Shown here: piece after piece, positions 1 through 14,000 of the stretch | Layout of the letters: every line of letters begins with the position of its first letter | Numbering within the stretch: position 1 is the first letter of the stretch | From: Cymodocea nodosa | Lineage: Eukaryota; Streptophyta; Magnoliopsida; Alismatales; Cymodoceaceae | NCBI GenBank assembly: GCA_036874045.1 | Contig: CM072338.1 | Location: 21,536,501-21,600,500, forward strand | DNA: 64,000 nucleotides | Direction of reading: 5' to 3' | Made by a program: the position numbers and the translations under genes | Notes under the pieces: model-generated | The model's database searches: none | Told to the model about the DNA's origin: nothing | The model's input: the letters and a program-made list of their open reading frames with translations, nothing else

Positions 1-2016
1 ATAACGTATTGAAAGTAAGGCACAGGCTTTTCCAAGTTTACATATTATCCTTGTTCCTCGTTAGCTTCTCTGTAAGCTTATAAAGATCATGGAAAGTGCC
101 ACCTAAGCTGGAGGAGGTCAATAGGAGAGAGAAGACATGATAGCGTGTGACTTCTAATGTGGAGTGGCTGAGTGTTGGTATTGGTGGGTGCTTTTGGGGA
201 GGGGCGACTATTATGATGTGATAAAGAGGATGGTCACAAGAGGTTGAGAAAGGGGGAAAGGAAACACTGATGTATAATATCATCATAAGTTGCAGTATTG
301 ATGATGAGGATCAATTTGGTAGAAAGTAGGATCTGCAGTAACGTTGGTAGCAGTTGATGGGAAGTAACATTAGCATTTATTTAAGATGGCTATGTTGTTC
401 AGTGGGCAATGATGGTGGCAGAAAGTGGTCAGCAACAACCATGACAGTCATTTGATGGTAGTCCATGACAATTGATAATGAGTGGCATTAGTGGTGATGA
501 TGCCAGTTTATGGCGATGAGGATGTCATGATGGTTGTTCCAAATATGGAACATTTAGGGGGGGATCAAAGAGTAGGAGCAATGTTTACAGAATTGAAAGA
601 AAAATGAACATTCAAAATTTATTTAAAATTTTTGGTCATCAACCATTTATTTTTTGGTAAAAGATTGGGAAAAAATCGGCCATTTCCTGTTTTTGGTCAT
701 TTGAGGAAAGAACATATTAAAAATAAGAAAGGGACCACACAATACCTGATAAGAAAAATCATGTTAGAATATCCAATATTGGTTGTTGAGTTGACTTTTT
801 ACTGACATGATTTCATTATTTAGATACATTGTTGTTTAATACTTTAGTTATATTACCTTCCAAAAAATAAATTTGGTTATATTTCTTAGTATTACTTTAT
901 ATTTTTAAATTTTGTGATTTGTGATTATTGCTAATTATACATCTACAAGATATATTCCTTTAAATTATATTACATGTGATTGAGTTGAAATCTATGTTAT
1001 CCAACTAGTTTGATATTTATTGTGGTTGTATAAATTTAATTTTATCAATATTTTTTTATTGCTGTTTATGATTTTCTCAAAAATCCATATGAATCCTTTA
1101 AAAAAGTGTTTTACTCTTTAATCTCTATGATGTTCGTTTTCTAGTTTTGAGAACATCGTGTAGGAGTTTGAAAGGTGAGAGATGAAATAAGAATAAAATT
1201 CCTCTCCCATTTCTTTCGAAAGAAAAGGTAGTATTATTCTCATTAATAATTTCATATCACCCAAAAGGTTGAGAAGACATAAGGAAAAAAGGGAATTAAA
1301 AAAAAAAAAAAAATCATTCTATCAATAAAAAACATTGCTTCCATTGCCCATAGAAATACTGAAATAAGCACTAATGTTCCTCGACCACTGGAATCACATT
1401 CTCAAAAGTGACCTTATTCCAAAATCTCCAGATAGACCAGATCATATGAGTTTTAAGGCATAGGTTGTGCTGCTGCAGCATCCACTTTCCTCTCAGTTGC
1501 TTTCTGATGTAATCCATGAACGACTCAAAAGAATCAAAGTACATCTTCAGTTGAACCTTTCTCTCAGATAACTAGGATCAGAGGACATTTCCACATCATA
1601 TGCTGTAAACTTTTCTTCAAAGCTTTCACATAAAGACCATGAGTATTCCTCTTATTTTCATCCTGGAAATTCAATTCCATTACAACCCATGCTATACTTT
1701 CTACTCTAATATATAAAATGTCACATAAGATCTCTACTGATGCCCTTTGTAGATCTCATGTATGGTGCCATGTTGATTTTTTTTCTTCTTCATATGAACT
1801 GATATAAGCCTATTCTTCTCCATCTCTTTCTCATAATTCATGTATCCATTGTGGTTCATGTGATGCCTAGTGTGATAAAGGGAATATATCCAAAAAGACA
1901 ACATCCCTTTGTATCTTTTCATATTAAGTAACTTAGTCTTCATCACATTCTAGCCAATGCCCTTTGTTTAAGTCATATATCTGGTCATTGATTTATGGTC
2001 AGTAACTTCTGTTCAG
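1..2016. other. Probable intron or upstream sequence of the HGSNAT-like gene
   Basis: I see no exon of the HGSNAT-like gene here, although its first visible exon at 2017 begins in the middle of a codon, so at least one exon lies further upstream and outside the window. Positions about 300-560 are a low-complexity stretch of degenerate GATGATG-type words, and 781-1100 is very AT-rich. A minus-strand LINE relic occupies roughly 1290-1720. The short ORFs in this stretch show no family resemblance. Confidence 0.5.
1290..1720 (-). mobile_element. LINE (L1-type) relic, ORF2 C-terminal end
   Basis: The minus strand contains broken reading frames resembling the end of plant L1 ORF2. One is a zinc-binding reverse-transcriptase tail (LQHMMWKCPL, like the usual LQHLxxxCP). 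It is followed, with frame changes, by a tryptophan-rich stretch (MIWSIWRFWNKVTFENV) like the IWxIWRxRN motif of the family. An A-run at about 1298-1313 lies near the far end, which could be a tail from another insertion or simple sequence. No intact frame remains. The assignment rests on these short motifs, so confidence is low to moderate. Confidence 0.35.
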
Positions 2017-5000
2017 GTGGATATTTTCATGGGCGCAATGATCTAACATATGGAGTTGACATTGATCAAATCCGCTGGCTGGGTGTGCTACAGGTAATTT
2101 TTGAGTAAACAAAATTTCCTTGCTTAAATTGGTTGCACCGACAGTTGATTAGTGTTAATATCAAAAATTTAATCAATCAACTTATAAACTAATCTGTTTA
2201 GCAGTTTTGCTGAACTTTTGGTCTATTTCTGTTTGTTTCATCTACTCGTTTGAAATTCATGTCAACTTGTTAAGTAATTCTTTCTGTAGATTATAATATA
2301 TGATTTATTAGAAACATGATGATTTGACATAATTTTAGTTGATGAAAGTAAGTCAGAAATTAGTTCTAAATTAGAATTATGGAGAGACTTTAGAATTCCA
2401 AAGATTTAGATTGAGTAGGTCGAAAACTGAATATATCAAATATCGATTCAACATAAATAGTAATAATGATGAAGGTATATGCTTAGATGACCATAAGATT
2501 CATAAAAATAAGCTTTTTAAATACTTAGGATCTATAATAAATGGTAAGGGTGAAATTATAGAGGATATTATTCATAGAATTAAAGTAGGATAAATGAAGT
2601 GAAGACATGCTTTTAGAATATCATGTGATAGGAGAATATTCTTAAAACTAAAAGGAAAATTATATAAAATTGCTATTCATTCAACTATATTTATGATTCA
2701 GAATATTAGATTATAAGCATGACCATATGTAAAATGTTAGTATTGTTGATATGTGTATGTTTAGATAAATGAATGGTAATATTATAAGGGATAAATTTAA
2801 AAATGATTTTATTAGAAATAGAGTAGTATTTGTACCAATTGAAGAGAAAATCAGCTTAAATGGTTTGGTCATATTTTTAGGAAATCAAAAGATGCTTTAC
2901 TTAGAAGAGGAGATTTAATTAGTACAGAAAATATTAAAAGAAGTAGAAATATGTTTAAAATTACTTGATTAGGAATTGTAAGAAAAAAACTAAGTTTACA
3001 TAATTTAACCAAAAACTTGGCAATAGATAAAATTATTTGGAAGAAAAAGATTCATGTGGTCGATCCTATGTAATGAGATCATGACTTAGATTGTTGTTGT
3101 ATGGTGAACATGATGATTGATGAAGCAATTTTCTTGAATAGTGAAACCTCCTTTTGTGTGAGCCTAATTAGTTGGCTATGAATCCCAACAAGAAATCTTT
3201 CCATTCATGCCCCTTTTTGTGAAAGTCAGATATTCATTATTAAGTTTTATATTTCACCATCTTAATTCTACACTGAAAAACTTTTCTTACTCCATGAGGC
3301 TACAAACATAATCACAGTGATGTGCAAAACTTTTGCAGTAAAAACCTATAAAATATGTAATATTTATGATGCACAACATGATTTCATATGACTCATCCTT
3401 TTTATGATCTTCATTATAGAACAACTACAAAAAAAACAATTAACTTTTTGATCTCCACCATGTGAAGTTTGTAATAATTATCTTTTACTTCTGTTTGTTC
3501 TTATCTATTATTAGATTTCTATTTGGTTATATAATTTAATTTTTTTACTATTTCTATCTAAGCAATTTTTGGTCCTTCAACTTTTTTAGTTTCACTTAAA
3601 TTTATCAATTTTTCCAAAAATAGATAGAAACTTAAGTCTTATATGGACATGATCAAACTATTTAGTGTCATCTAACATGATTTTTTTCCATTTTATTATT
3701 AGGTGCAAGTCGTACCTCTACTTTGCATGAAGTTTCATTTCTTAAATTCTCTTCAAGTCTTAACACCCATCCATATTTACATTAGGAGATGATAGATTAC
3801 CATTTTATACACGCTCATGTTTAACAACCTAACCCTTTGTGCCATATAATATAGCTAAATGAATAGATATTTTGTACAATTTCTCTTTAATTTTAGAGTA
3901 TTCTTTTATCAAATTACACTCCACATGTATTTATCATTTTATCTACCCTACTTAATTATTTGAATTACATCTTCTATAATTTCTTTATTGTTAGTTATTT
4001 TAGATCCTATGGTAACTTTACACTTCTTGTATCTAGTCTTGGTATAAATCTTTTAGACTCTTAAGTTATTTTATCAAAAGTTTACAATTTTTGTCAGGTA
4101 AGACTGTGTTACTTGTAAATAATACAAAAACAAAATCTAGTGTAGAAGACTCTAACAAATGTTAAATATGACTTTATAAGTGGGTCCTATCATACATAGT
4201 ACCTTTAATGGACAGACTCATTCTTAGGATTTGAACTTGTGACCACTAGGTCATAATGAACCATTCTTGTTTATTTGTTTATAAGTGGATCCTGTGATGA
4301 GAGGAAGTTCGGGTATGGCTTCAGTCTTTAGTCACTCTTTGAGGCATTCACAGACTTTGTTGTTGTCCTTGGGGTTGGCTTACTTTAGTCTTTTACTTTG
4401 CCCTTGGTGTCTATCTTGTTTTCTCTTGTTTTCTTCCTAGGTGTCTTGTTTTAGTGGGTTTCCCCTATGAAGCCGTTTAGTCCATTTTAAGTTTTGGTTT
4501 CAGCTTGCTTATGGCTTGTGTAGGCTCCTTGATTTTCTTTTGATTAACATATTTCCTTTGTTACTGATGATAACAAAACTACCTCAATACCTCGGCAATT
4601 ATCACATTGTCAACACCACCTTAATTCTTATAAATAGGTACCAAAGTGCTCTTCCACTGTTGATTTAATGTCTTTTTAGTTTTAAAAATTATATCAAAAA
4701 ATCTAGTTAACCACCTAGTCCCTACTTCATCAATGCATTTGCAAATCTCAATAGGATATCATTAGGTCTTCTAGCTTTTCTAGATTCCATATTTTATATC
4801 TTATTTTACCTCAATTGTTCTAATTCTTTTAAGAAGGCTTTTTATTGATTGTTAGTTTCATTACGCAAATCTCTCATATTTGAATTTTGAAATTGATTTA
4901 AAGTTCATTCAAGTATCTACACCATGTTCGTCATTCTGTGAGCTAAAAACAAAATCCAAATAGCACAAAGTGTCCTTCCAAAAAAATAGCACAAAGTAAT

Positions 5001-8000
5001 TTGTATAAGGGATATTATAAGAAGTTCATAAATGATATCAAGATATATAGGTGTCTACTGATCTGATACGAGCTATAAAGAATAATCTTCTATTAGACAT
5101 GACGTTTGGGTATTGTCATTTGTTAGTCATGCTCGTTTTTATCATATAAGTTTTCTTTTGATGGGTAAAGGAGTTAATCTCATTATTAATAAGAGAGATA
5201 CCATTTTTTACATAAGTTTGTGAAAAGTTTGGAGCTGATGACCATGGCCAAATGTCAATAGGAGTTAAATGAGTGTCACTCTTATGTTGATGATCATTAG
5301 TGCTAAATGCTTCAGCAATTTCCATGCTTAAAAAATCAAACCTGTTTTACAACAATAGTATTTATTGCTAGATGCCCTTTTGTTTATTTGTTTTGAATTT
5401 TCATTTGTTTCCAATTTCTCTTATGGGATGCAATATTCAATTGATTCCTGAAATGCTTATGAAGTATAATTTTCCCACATACAATTTTTGGGACAAAATG
5501 TTCCCACATACAAGCCAAAAAGATATGAAGGGTTTTCCCTTAAGGTGTTCTGATGCTATGATTTGTTTGAACGATGAGTTCAATCTCTAATCATAAGCTA
5601 GGTTCGTACATGGAAACTTTCTTCATGAATGTCACCAAATGCCATTCATGAAAACTTCTATGTTATAATATCTTAATTTATATTATGCTTTATTCAAGAA
5701 GGATCAAAATATGGATTGTATCATGTTTCTTCATTATGGGTCATTTTTTACTGTAATTATTTGTATTTTGAGATGCATTGGAAATTGCTGGGTGTTAGCT
5801 GAACAGCATGTAATATGGTATACTTGTTTTATACAAATAAACAGCCTGATGAGTTTGTTTTAGCTCAGAGAATAGCTATCGGATACTTTATGGCAGCTGT
5901 TTCTGAGATATGGCTTGTGAAGGATCTCTTGGTGGATTCACCAGCAACATTCATGAAGAAATATTGCCTTGAATGGTTTGTTATATCCTTTGAATTTTCT
6001 GATGGTACTAATGGAAAAGTAGATAAATCTTTCCATAGAAATAGTTTTTCATGGTTCCACAAAGTTAAATTAAATCCTGATTTTTTTAATACGCATGTAG
6101 AATACATTATAAGCCAAATAAAATGACTGTGAATTTATTGCTAAGCATATTCTACAAAACTAGGAAATATTCCATTTCCTTCATGTCGTATGCTGTTGTG
6201 GTTTCTCAAATAAACTAAGCAATACAATTGGCCAATATTTGTTGGAAGAGTGAGGCCACATTTTAGATAGCGCAGATTATAGTAAAAATGTTAAAATCTG
6301 GAAGTTATAATAAAATATTGCTCTTTTTTGAAATCTGAATTTAGTTTAGCACTAGTGGCACTTTAAACAAATGTAATAACTTTCTTGTCAAGAAATTTTG
6401 AAAGGTTACATCACAATCCAACAATTTGTTGATGATTTCTATTAAACGATGGTGAATAAAATGGATGCTAAGACTAAATTTACAAAAAGCAACACCAACA
6501 ATGAGAAACTAATTTAATAAAAATAATGCTCATGCAATGTCAAATGTCTACAAAATATGTAGATGTTGAGTAAAAAATAATTTGTCTGGAAATTGTTCAT
6601 CATCGAGAATGTGCAATTCTTGTAGGAATGGATAACTAGTAAAGGTGTTTTTAGAAACATGGTCCTATATTTTCCTTGGGTATTGAAAGTTGGAGTTAGG
6701 GAAATCTATCTATAACTGCCAAACTATTCCATTGTAACAAATGTTTCAAATGGTACTTGGCTACTTGCGGAATTGCAGACAACCTCAATCTTCACCAATA
6801 GTAAATTTTTCTACTAGATAATTTCTACAAGGAAATTAGGAGCAGAAATGATACAAGTTTTTTTGCTGGAAAAATCAGATGTTTTGCAGCCTATCAAAAT
6901 TTGGTGTACAACTATAACTCTATTTGGTATAGAGATACTTGTGGTTGGAAGGAAGTAACATGTAAATTGTGAAATAACGTTACAGAGTCAAGTTTGACTT
7001 GTAGTATACTGTCGGTAATGACCCCTAAGGACCCAATCATGAAAATAACGGACATAGCACTTTTTGTAGGGAAATTATTCCTTCAACACTGAAGTTGAAA
7101 AAATTTGGTTGTTTTCCTCTCTGCAAAGAAGAATGAATTCAGTGTCAAGGTTCCCAATATGGGGTTTAGAGTTCAATTTGTGTGGTTGTACCTCCAAAAA
7201 TAGAAAAGTTATCTTGCTCCCCATCAACATTTTAAAATCCCATAGCCACGTTGTGGGAAATCTCTTCTGAATTTGTCCATATGTATGATTCACATTCACG
7301 CTTAAAAAAACTATAAAAAACTACTTCATTCCATTACATGAATTCCAGAATGGAGGATCTTGCCACTTTAGTTGAAAAGGTCAGAGAAATCTTAGTGGCA
7401 TTATCTTTGTGATAAGCTGAAGAGAAGGTAACAATGTTTGAGATTTGGTGGATCACTTTTCCGTCTGTCAGTTTAAATGTCAAGTTTCCCATGTTTCATA
7501 CAACAGTATTTTCTTTGTCAGGATGTTGCAGGCAATGGATGAAAAGAAAATCAGAACGTTCATTTGGCAAAGAGAATAAAAAGAAAAATTGCTTCTGGTA
7601 AACTAGACAGGTGTAGACTCTTTGAAGTAACCTCAGTAGTCTTATCATCAGAGAATATTAGATATTGAGGTGATAGAAAAAAGATGACGTGTTTTATGAA
7701 AATTATCATAGTAAATATTATAATTGAAGGTGTTTGAGGACTGCAGATTTTTGTCCATTTGGATTTCAGGCAGATGTGAAAGATAATGAAGTCTATGTTA
7801 CTCGTTGAAAATATAATCATGGGGATAGGAGAATAATATATTCCTTGAAATTGACAGGTGAATGCCCCTCTAATTTGGGTGACTTGGGACAAGGAGATGG
7901 TGTGGTAGGTGCTGGAGTCATAGAAGGGATAGATGTTTCTATATTCTCGATCTCAGTTCAACACTGAAAGACTGGGAGATGGAGGTGGTGGAACTGCAAC

Positions 8001-11000
8001 AGCATCTGGAGAACTTTCAACGGTGGAAATATGGAGACACACTAGTTTGGAGATTCTTGTCTCCTGGTCACTTCTTGGTGTCCAATTGCTATAAAATGAT
8101 TTTGAAAAGGATCTTCAAGATTGGAAGGCATTTAAGATGGTTTTAGAAGTGTTGTTGTTAACTCAAGGTGCATATTTTTCCTGGTTTCAAGGGGAATGCT
8201 TGGTGGCAATGTGTTTTCATTAGTGATGCCATCCATCATGGTACGTTCTTGGTAACTGAAGGTTTTCAACTGTGATGGTACCTACATATGTGACCAACCT
8301 CCTAACTGCTTTTTGGAGAAGATGAAACAGTCAAGCATTTATTCTTAGTGTGTTTTTATACTTATAAGGTATGGAGGATGATTTGGCTAAAAATTTAATC
8401 AGATGGTAAGTTGTCAGATTGCTTTGACAGTGTTTTGGGATAAGATGGTGAGTATGAAGGGTAAACTTAGCATGGAAGATCATAAGATTTTGCTAGTTAG
8501 TTAAGGAATATGGTTGTCTAGTTGGAGATGTCAAAATAATATTGTACGTATGCATTCTAGGAGGTGTTGGGAGCAGAAAGCCTTCTGAAGGGATTGCTTG
8601 CTTGTCTGTTGCACCGGAGTCTTTTTGAATATATTATCGTAATTATCATAAATTTTTACTTGATGATGCTTTTTCTAATAATAATCATCATAAGCCCTTT
8701 TTCAAAAACCTAACATGCTTTTTGCTGTATTTTTTATTTCCTCATGCATATGAAGCTGATTTCCACAGTTTTGGATATGGATTTTCGCATTTTGATTTTA
8801 ATCTGCTCACATGCTAAAATTGAGACCATCTAACTAAGACTAGTTATGTATGGAAACTAACTCACTTCTAATATGCAACTAGCATCTTGGTACATGCTAA
8901 CATATGTACAGAAAACATTATCACTCTTTATAGAATAAATAATTTATATATACATATGTATAAGCAGAAAAGAAATTTGAAGTATATGTACCGTACCACA
9001 TTATAGGCAAGATGAAATCTAAACATCATGATTGCTGAAAAGGTGTGGTCTTGATTGAAGCTTTAATATTTAGATATTGTTTTTATAACATGTTTCTGAA
9101 GCATTTCAAGAAAATAAATTGTCCACTATCAAATATTCTTCAGAATTTTAAAATATTAAGTTTTTGTTCTTTGTAATTTTAGAGGTAATCTATGTTAAAT
9201 AAATATGTAAGGTCTAAGCATAGTTCTTAAAAATTTAATGTATTGCTGGCAAATACAAATCAAATAAAACTGTAAATGAATTCTACAGTCTCGTAAACCC
9301 CAAAGTGGACAAAGTTTTTCATTATGTGTGGTTTTTCTTATTTGAGGGAGTACCTCACAGAACTTTGGATGCAACAAAAACTGCCAAAAATTTGGATGAC
9401 TGAGAATTGAGTTTATCTAGATGTTAAAGAAATTAGCAAGTAAATGTCTTAAATGATACAAAATCACTTAACAACATAATAATTTCTAGAGCCACTTAAA
9501 GTGTGTTAATACGACTTTTGTTTATATACATAATTTTTTGAAGTATATTATAAATCTACGTGAACTATCTGTTGTCTCTAATTTTTTGATTGATGGGATC
9601 TTTTGGAGTTTAATCACAACCTTATTTGTAGTTGTGACGTATGGTGGGAACCCAAAGGACACTTTTCAATAAATAACAAAAATGAATGATTCTTGTTGGG
9701 ATTCATCCTTTCAACTTTTAAAAAAATAATTATACAAAAATGATTATTTGGTGGGGATTGAAATGTCTTGATCTACCTATGTAATCAAAAAATATCTACA
9801 TTGTACAAAAGTGGAAGGAGAGGAGTTAAGGATTTCTTGTTATGAGGACATTCTTGGCATTATTGAATGTTTATAAGGGCATTGTATGAAAGAAATTAGT
9901 AGAATAAAAATGCTCTCATTTGGTCATAAAGTGAGAATATGAAGACAATTACTATTGATATTACTTATATTTCTTAACTTAAGATATTTATGCACAATCA
10001 AAATGTCATTAGATTATTAGAAATGAGTAAAATCATTTTTTTTATCAAATATTTCTCCTCATTTATTGGTAATTAATTTTCATTTTCCTAGTATAGATTT
10101 GACTATTTCCCTTTCCAAGGTTGATGCTGATCTTACTTTGTGTAAGTTACATTGGATTGCTATATGGTATTTACGTTCCTGATTGGAATTTTGAAGCTTC
10201 AAGTGGGTCCAATGAAACAGTAGGTTGATTATGCTCTTCTTCTGTTTCCATATTTCGTTTTGTAAAATGCGTTCTTATTAATGAATCATGTGTTATCTTC
10301 AGTATTCAACAAAACTTTTCCTTGTCATTCTTAAGATTCAATACTCAGACTTATACATTAAAGTACTAAACACATGATGTTTTACTTTTATACCCTTTTA
10401 GAGGATATCTAAATAAAGAATGCTAGGTTATGTGAATGTAGTTTGTATATTATATAGATATCCTATTTCCGAAAGCAGTGAGTCAAAGTTAATTAACTCA
10501 ATGAAAAAAGCATTTGCACAGAGGATGTCAAACAGAACAGATGAATGGACCATCTAGATAAAAGGAAAAAACAAAACAAAAGACAAAAGCAACATAACCA
10601 AGTCGGAATAGATGCCTAAACCAAAAAATTATTAGCATTGTCAAATATTAGACAACTTTTATAGATGAAAGACAAATCCTCAGTGGCTTCCTTGTGGCAT
10701 TGAGATAGGGCAGGTTGGCTAAGTCTTCTTTGAAAATTGAACATAGAGAAGGTGTATGTTAGTGCGAGTTGGAGTTGTTTGGATCAAACAATGTGTATAT
10801 TGATTCAATACCAAATTGCATATCTGGATTGGATATTTTGTTAGCTTAGCCAAATTTTGTATTCTGGTCAGGTGTTCTCCAGTGAGGCATTTCAAATGTG
10901 GTTGTGCCTTGAGACAGGAACTCATTATCCCTTCTTCTGTTTTGCATTGATTGTAGAAGTATTTGGGAAAATGTGTACCAAGGTAGAAGATAGTGGTCTG

Positions 11001-14000
11001 ATTTATGACTTTGCCATTGATGGGGAATCAATAGTGCCCCACATTTACAATGTGCAGCTCTGGTGTTTTGTGGTAGTGAAAAAGCATAGATTGAGAACCT
11101 TTTTGCCTACTTGGCCTCTTCAGCATGTATTCCAGGGTGAAAGTCCACTTTCATAAATGCTCAGCAATTGGGATCAGAGCTAATGAGGAGATGGTGCAAC
11201 AGACAACAGAATTCGTTTTAAATGCTGAGTTGATATTCTCCCAGTCAAGTGTTTGAGTCTTCCTCTCACTTGGAAAGGCACAGACACTAATGATTGGAAA
11301 TTAGTAATTGGTTTCTTTGAAAAATGCTTTTTTGCTTTGGCTGGCCATCTCTTATCCTTTGGAGAGAAATGGATTCTCATTTTTGTGGTCTTGGCTAACC
11401 TATTATTCACTAACGGTCATTATTTAGAATCCCAGTTGTGTGGAGAAAAGTCTGTTGACAAAGACGGGAATGTTGTCTTGGTCTAAGAAAACCTTGCTTC
11501 ATGAACTTGGTTTTTCTTGGGATGTGGATTTGGAGACTGGGTGTAAATCAGGAGGGATCGGTCTCATTATGGTAGAAAGTGATATTGGGGAAGGTGTTAG
11601 GGAAGGGTCGTTGGCAAAGTGGGATTATCATTGTTCTTCATTTTCAATGTCTTCTAGTTGTCAATGCTGGGGTTTTATATTTATACCCTACCTTAAATAA
11701 ATAGATTTCAAAATGGATATAAATTTGAATGCATTAAAGATACATTTAATCTCCCGTAAAAAAGGAATAAGAATGATTGTTGGACCACCTAATTGCCGCC
11801 TAAAGCACCCACCATGGTTGCTACGGATGACTAATTGTTGGAATTATCCATGCATGCTCGCGTCTGCACCTCAGTATGGCACCTGCCATGATAAGTATGC
11901 TCCATTCATACTGCAGAACATGTTTTTTTATTGCCGAATTGTAAAAATATTTTCATTGACACTTACATAAGGAAAGGGGGTAGCTTTATTTATTGTTCTC
12001 ATTCTACATTTCAACCTTCTAATAGCTGAATGAATGGAATATTTCTTTTTTGTTTGTTGTTGCACTTCTTCTATATCTAAATCTTCTTCTCATTGTTAAT
12101 GCTTGGCTGGAATATTTGAGAATTTGTCAACATCAATTGTTTGGGAAATATTCTTAAGAAAAAAATATTTTTATATTGCTAAGTGAAAGGAATTAATCTA
12201 ACACAATAATAAGAAAATGCATACATAAATAAGCATCACACAAGGGGACAAAAAAATTTACGTGGTTCACCACTAAGGCTAAAGTGGATAGACTTTTCAC
12301 TATCAAAGATGCAGAATTACAAAATACAAATGGAGGAAAGACCTTCTGTAGATTCCAAGTGAAAAACAAAACACACATACACACCATGACCCTTTAGCAC
12401 CCCTTTTATATAGAATAAATTAGGTGCCAATGGAAGGTCTCAAGCTCTCAAAAATAATGGAAATGTGTGTCCAAAAATAGTAACTGACATTATTAAAACA
12501 ATGCATAACTGCCATGCATTTTTGATCTCTTCTATTTTTAAAAATAATAGAGTAACGTCCAAACATTTCATATTCTGTCCCTTAATACAAAATTCAAGTC
12601 ACATTAACAATCTCCACCTTGACTTGAATTATCTACCCTACCAACCTTACATTTAGGTTATTGATTACCGTAAATGTTGAGCAAATCTAGACAATGCAAA
12701 AACTTGTCCTTTGTAACTGCTTTTGTGAACATATTAGTCGGATTATCCTCTATTTTGACTTTTAGAATTTTAATTCTGTTTTCAATTTTAAGGAAATGAA
12801 ATCTAACATCAATATATTTAGTTCGATCATAATATACTTGATCCTTTGCTAAACAAATTGTACTTAGATTATCATGAAATATTGTAGTCTATTGTTGCTG
12901 TAATCCTAAGTCACCAATTAGACCTTTTAATCAAATTCCTTCCTTAGCAGCTTCTATTATAGCCATGCATTCAGATTCTATAGTTAACAGTGAAATAGTC
13001 AGTTGGAGGGTTGCCTTCCAGCTATCAACTAATTTTCCAATTGTGAAAACATAGTTAGTCATAGACCTCCTATTATCCACACCTATTGCATAATCAGAAA
13101 TTGAGTATCCCTATATGAGATTACTCTTTTTTGACATACTAATAGTTAGATGTAAGTTACTAGTAAATGGTGTAGGAGTTGGTTTTGCTGTTGTCGTGCC
13201 AAATCGTGTCAAGATCTTTTGAATGTTTCCCTTTTAGGATAAGAAAAGTTTTCCACAACTTCTGTCATTGTAAATTTCCATGCCCAAAATCTTGTTGGCA
13301 GTCCTAAGGTTTTTCATATCAAATTTAGAATTCAGAAGATTTTTCAATTATTGAAATTTGTCCTTATTTTGAATAGCAATAAGGATATCATCTATGTACA
13401 ATAGTAAGTAGATAAATGAGTCATCAATTGACTTGTGTAATAGACACAACAATCATATTGATTTTTATGATACCCAATTTTCTCTATAAAATTATCAAAC
13501 CTTTTATACCACTACCTTGGGGACTGTTAAAGTCCATACAAAAACTTTAATCCACAAACATGATCTAACTTAAAAGGATCAATAAATCTTTTTGACTGGT
13601 TCATAAAGATTTCCTCCTCTAATTCTTCATGTAAGAAAGTTATTTTTACATCTAACTAATCCAATTTCAAATTTTGATGAGCAACAATAGCAAGTATAAC
13701 TCTAATAGAGGTATATTTTACAACAGGTCAAAATACCTCATTGTAATCAATACATTCTTGTTGATTGTATCCTTTTGCTATTAATTGAGCCTTAAATCAT
13801 ATACCTTCTGTTTCATGTGTTCCCATTTTCTTCTTAAACACCTACTTGCTTTCAATCACTCTTCTTTCTTTTGGAATCTTCACTAGCTCCCAAGTTTGAT
13901 TTCTTTGAAGAAATTCCTTCTCTTCATTCATAGCAAACAACCATTGTCTTGAATCTTTGTTGTTCATTGCTTCAAAATAAGTTGATGGATCTTTAGACTC

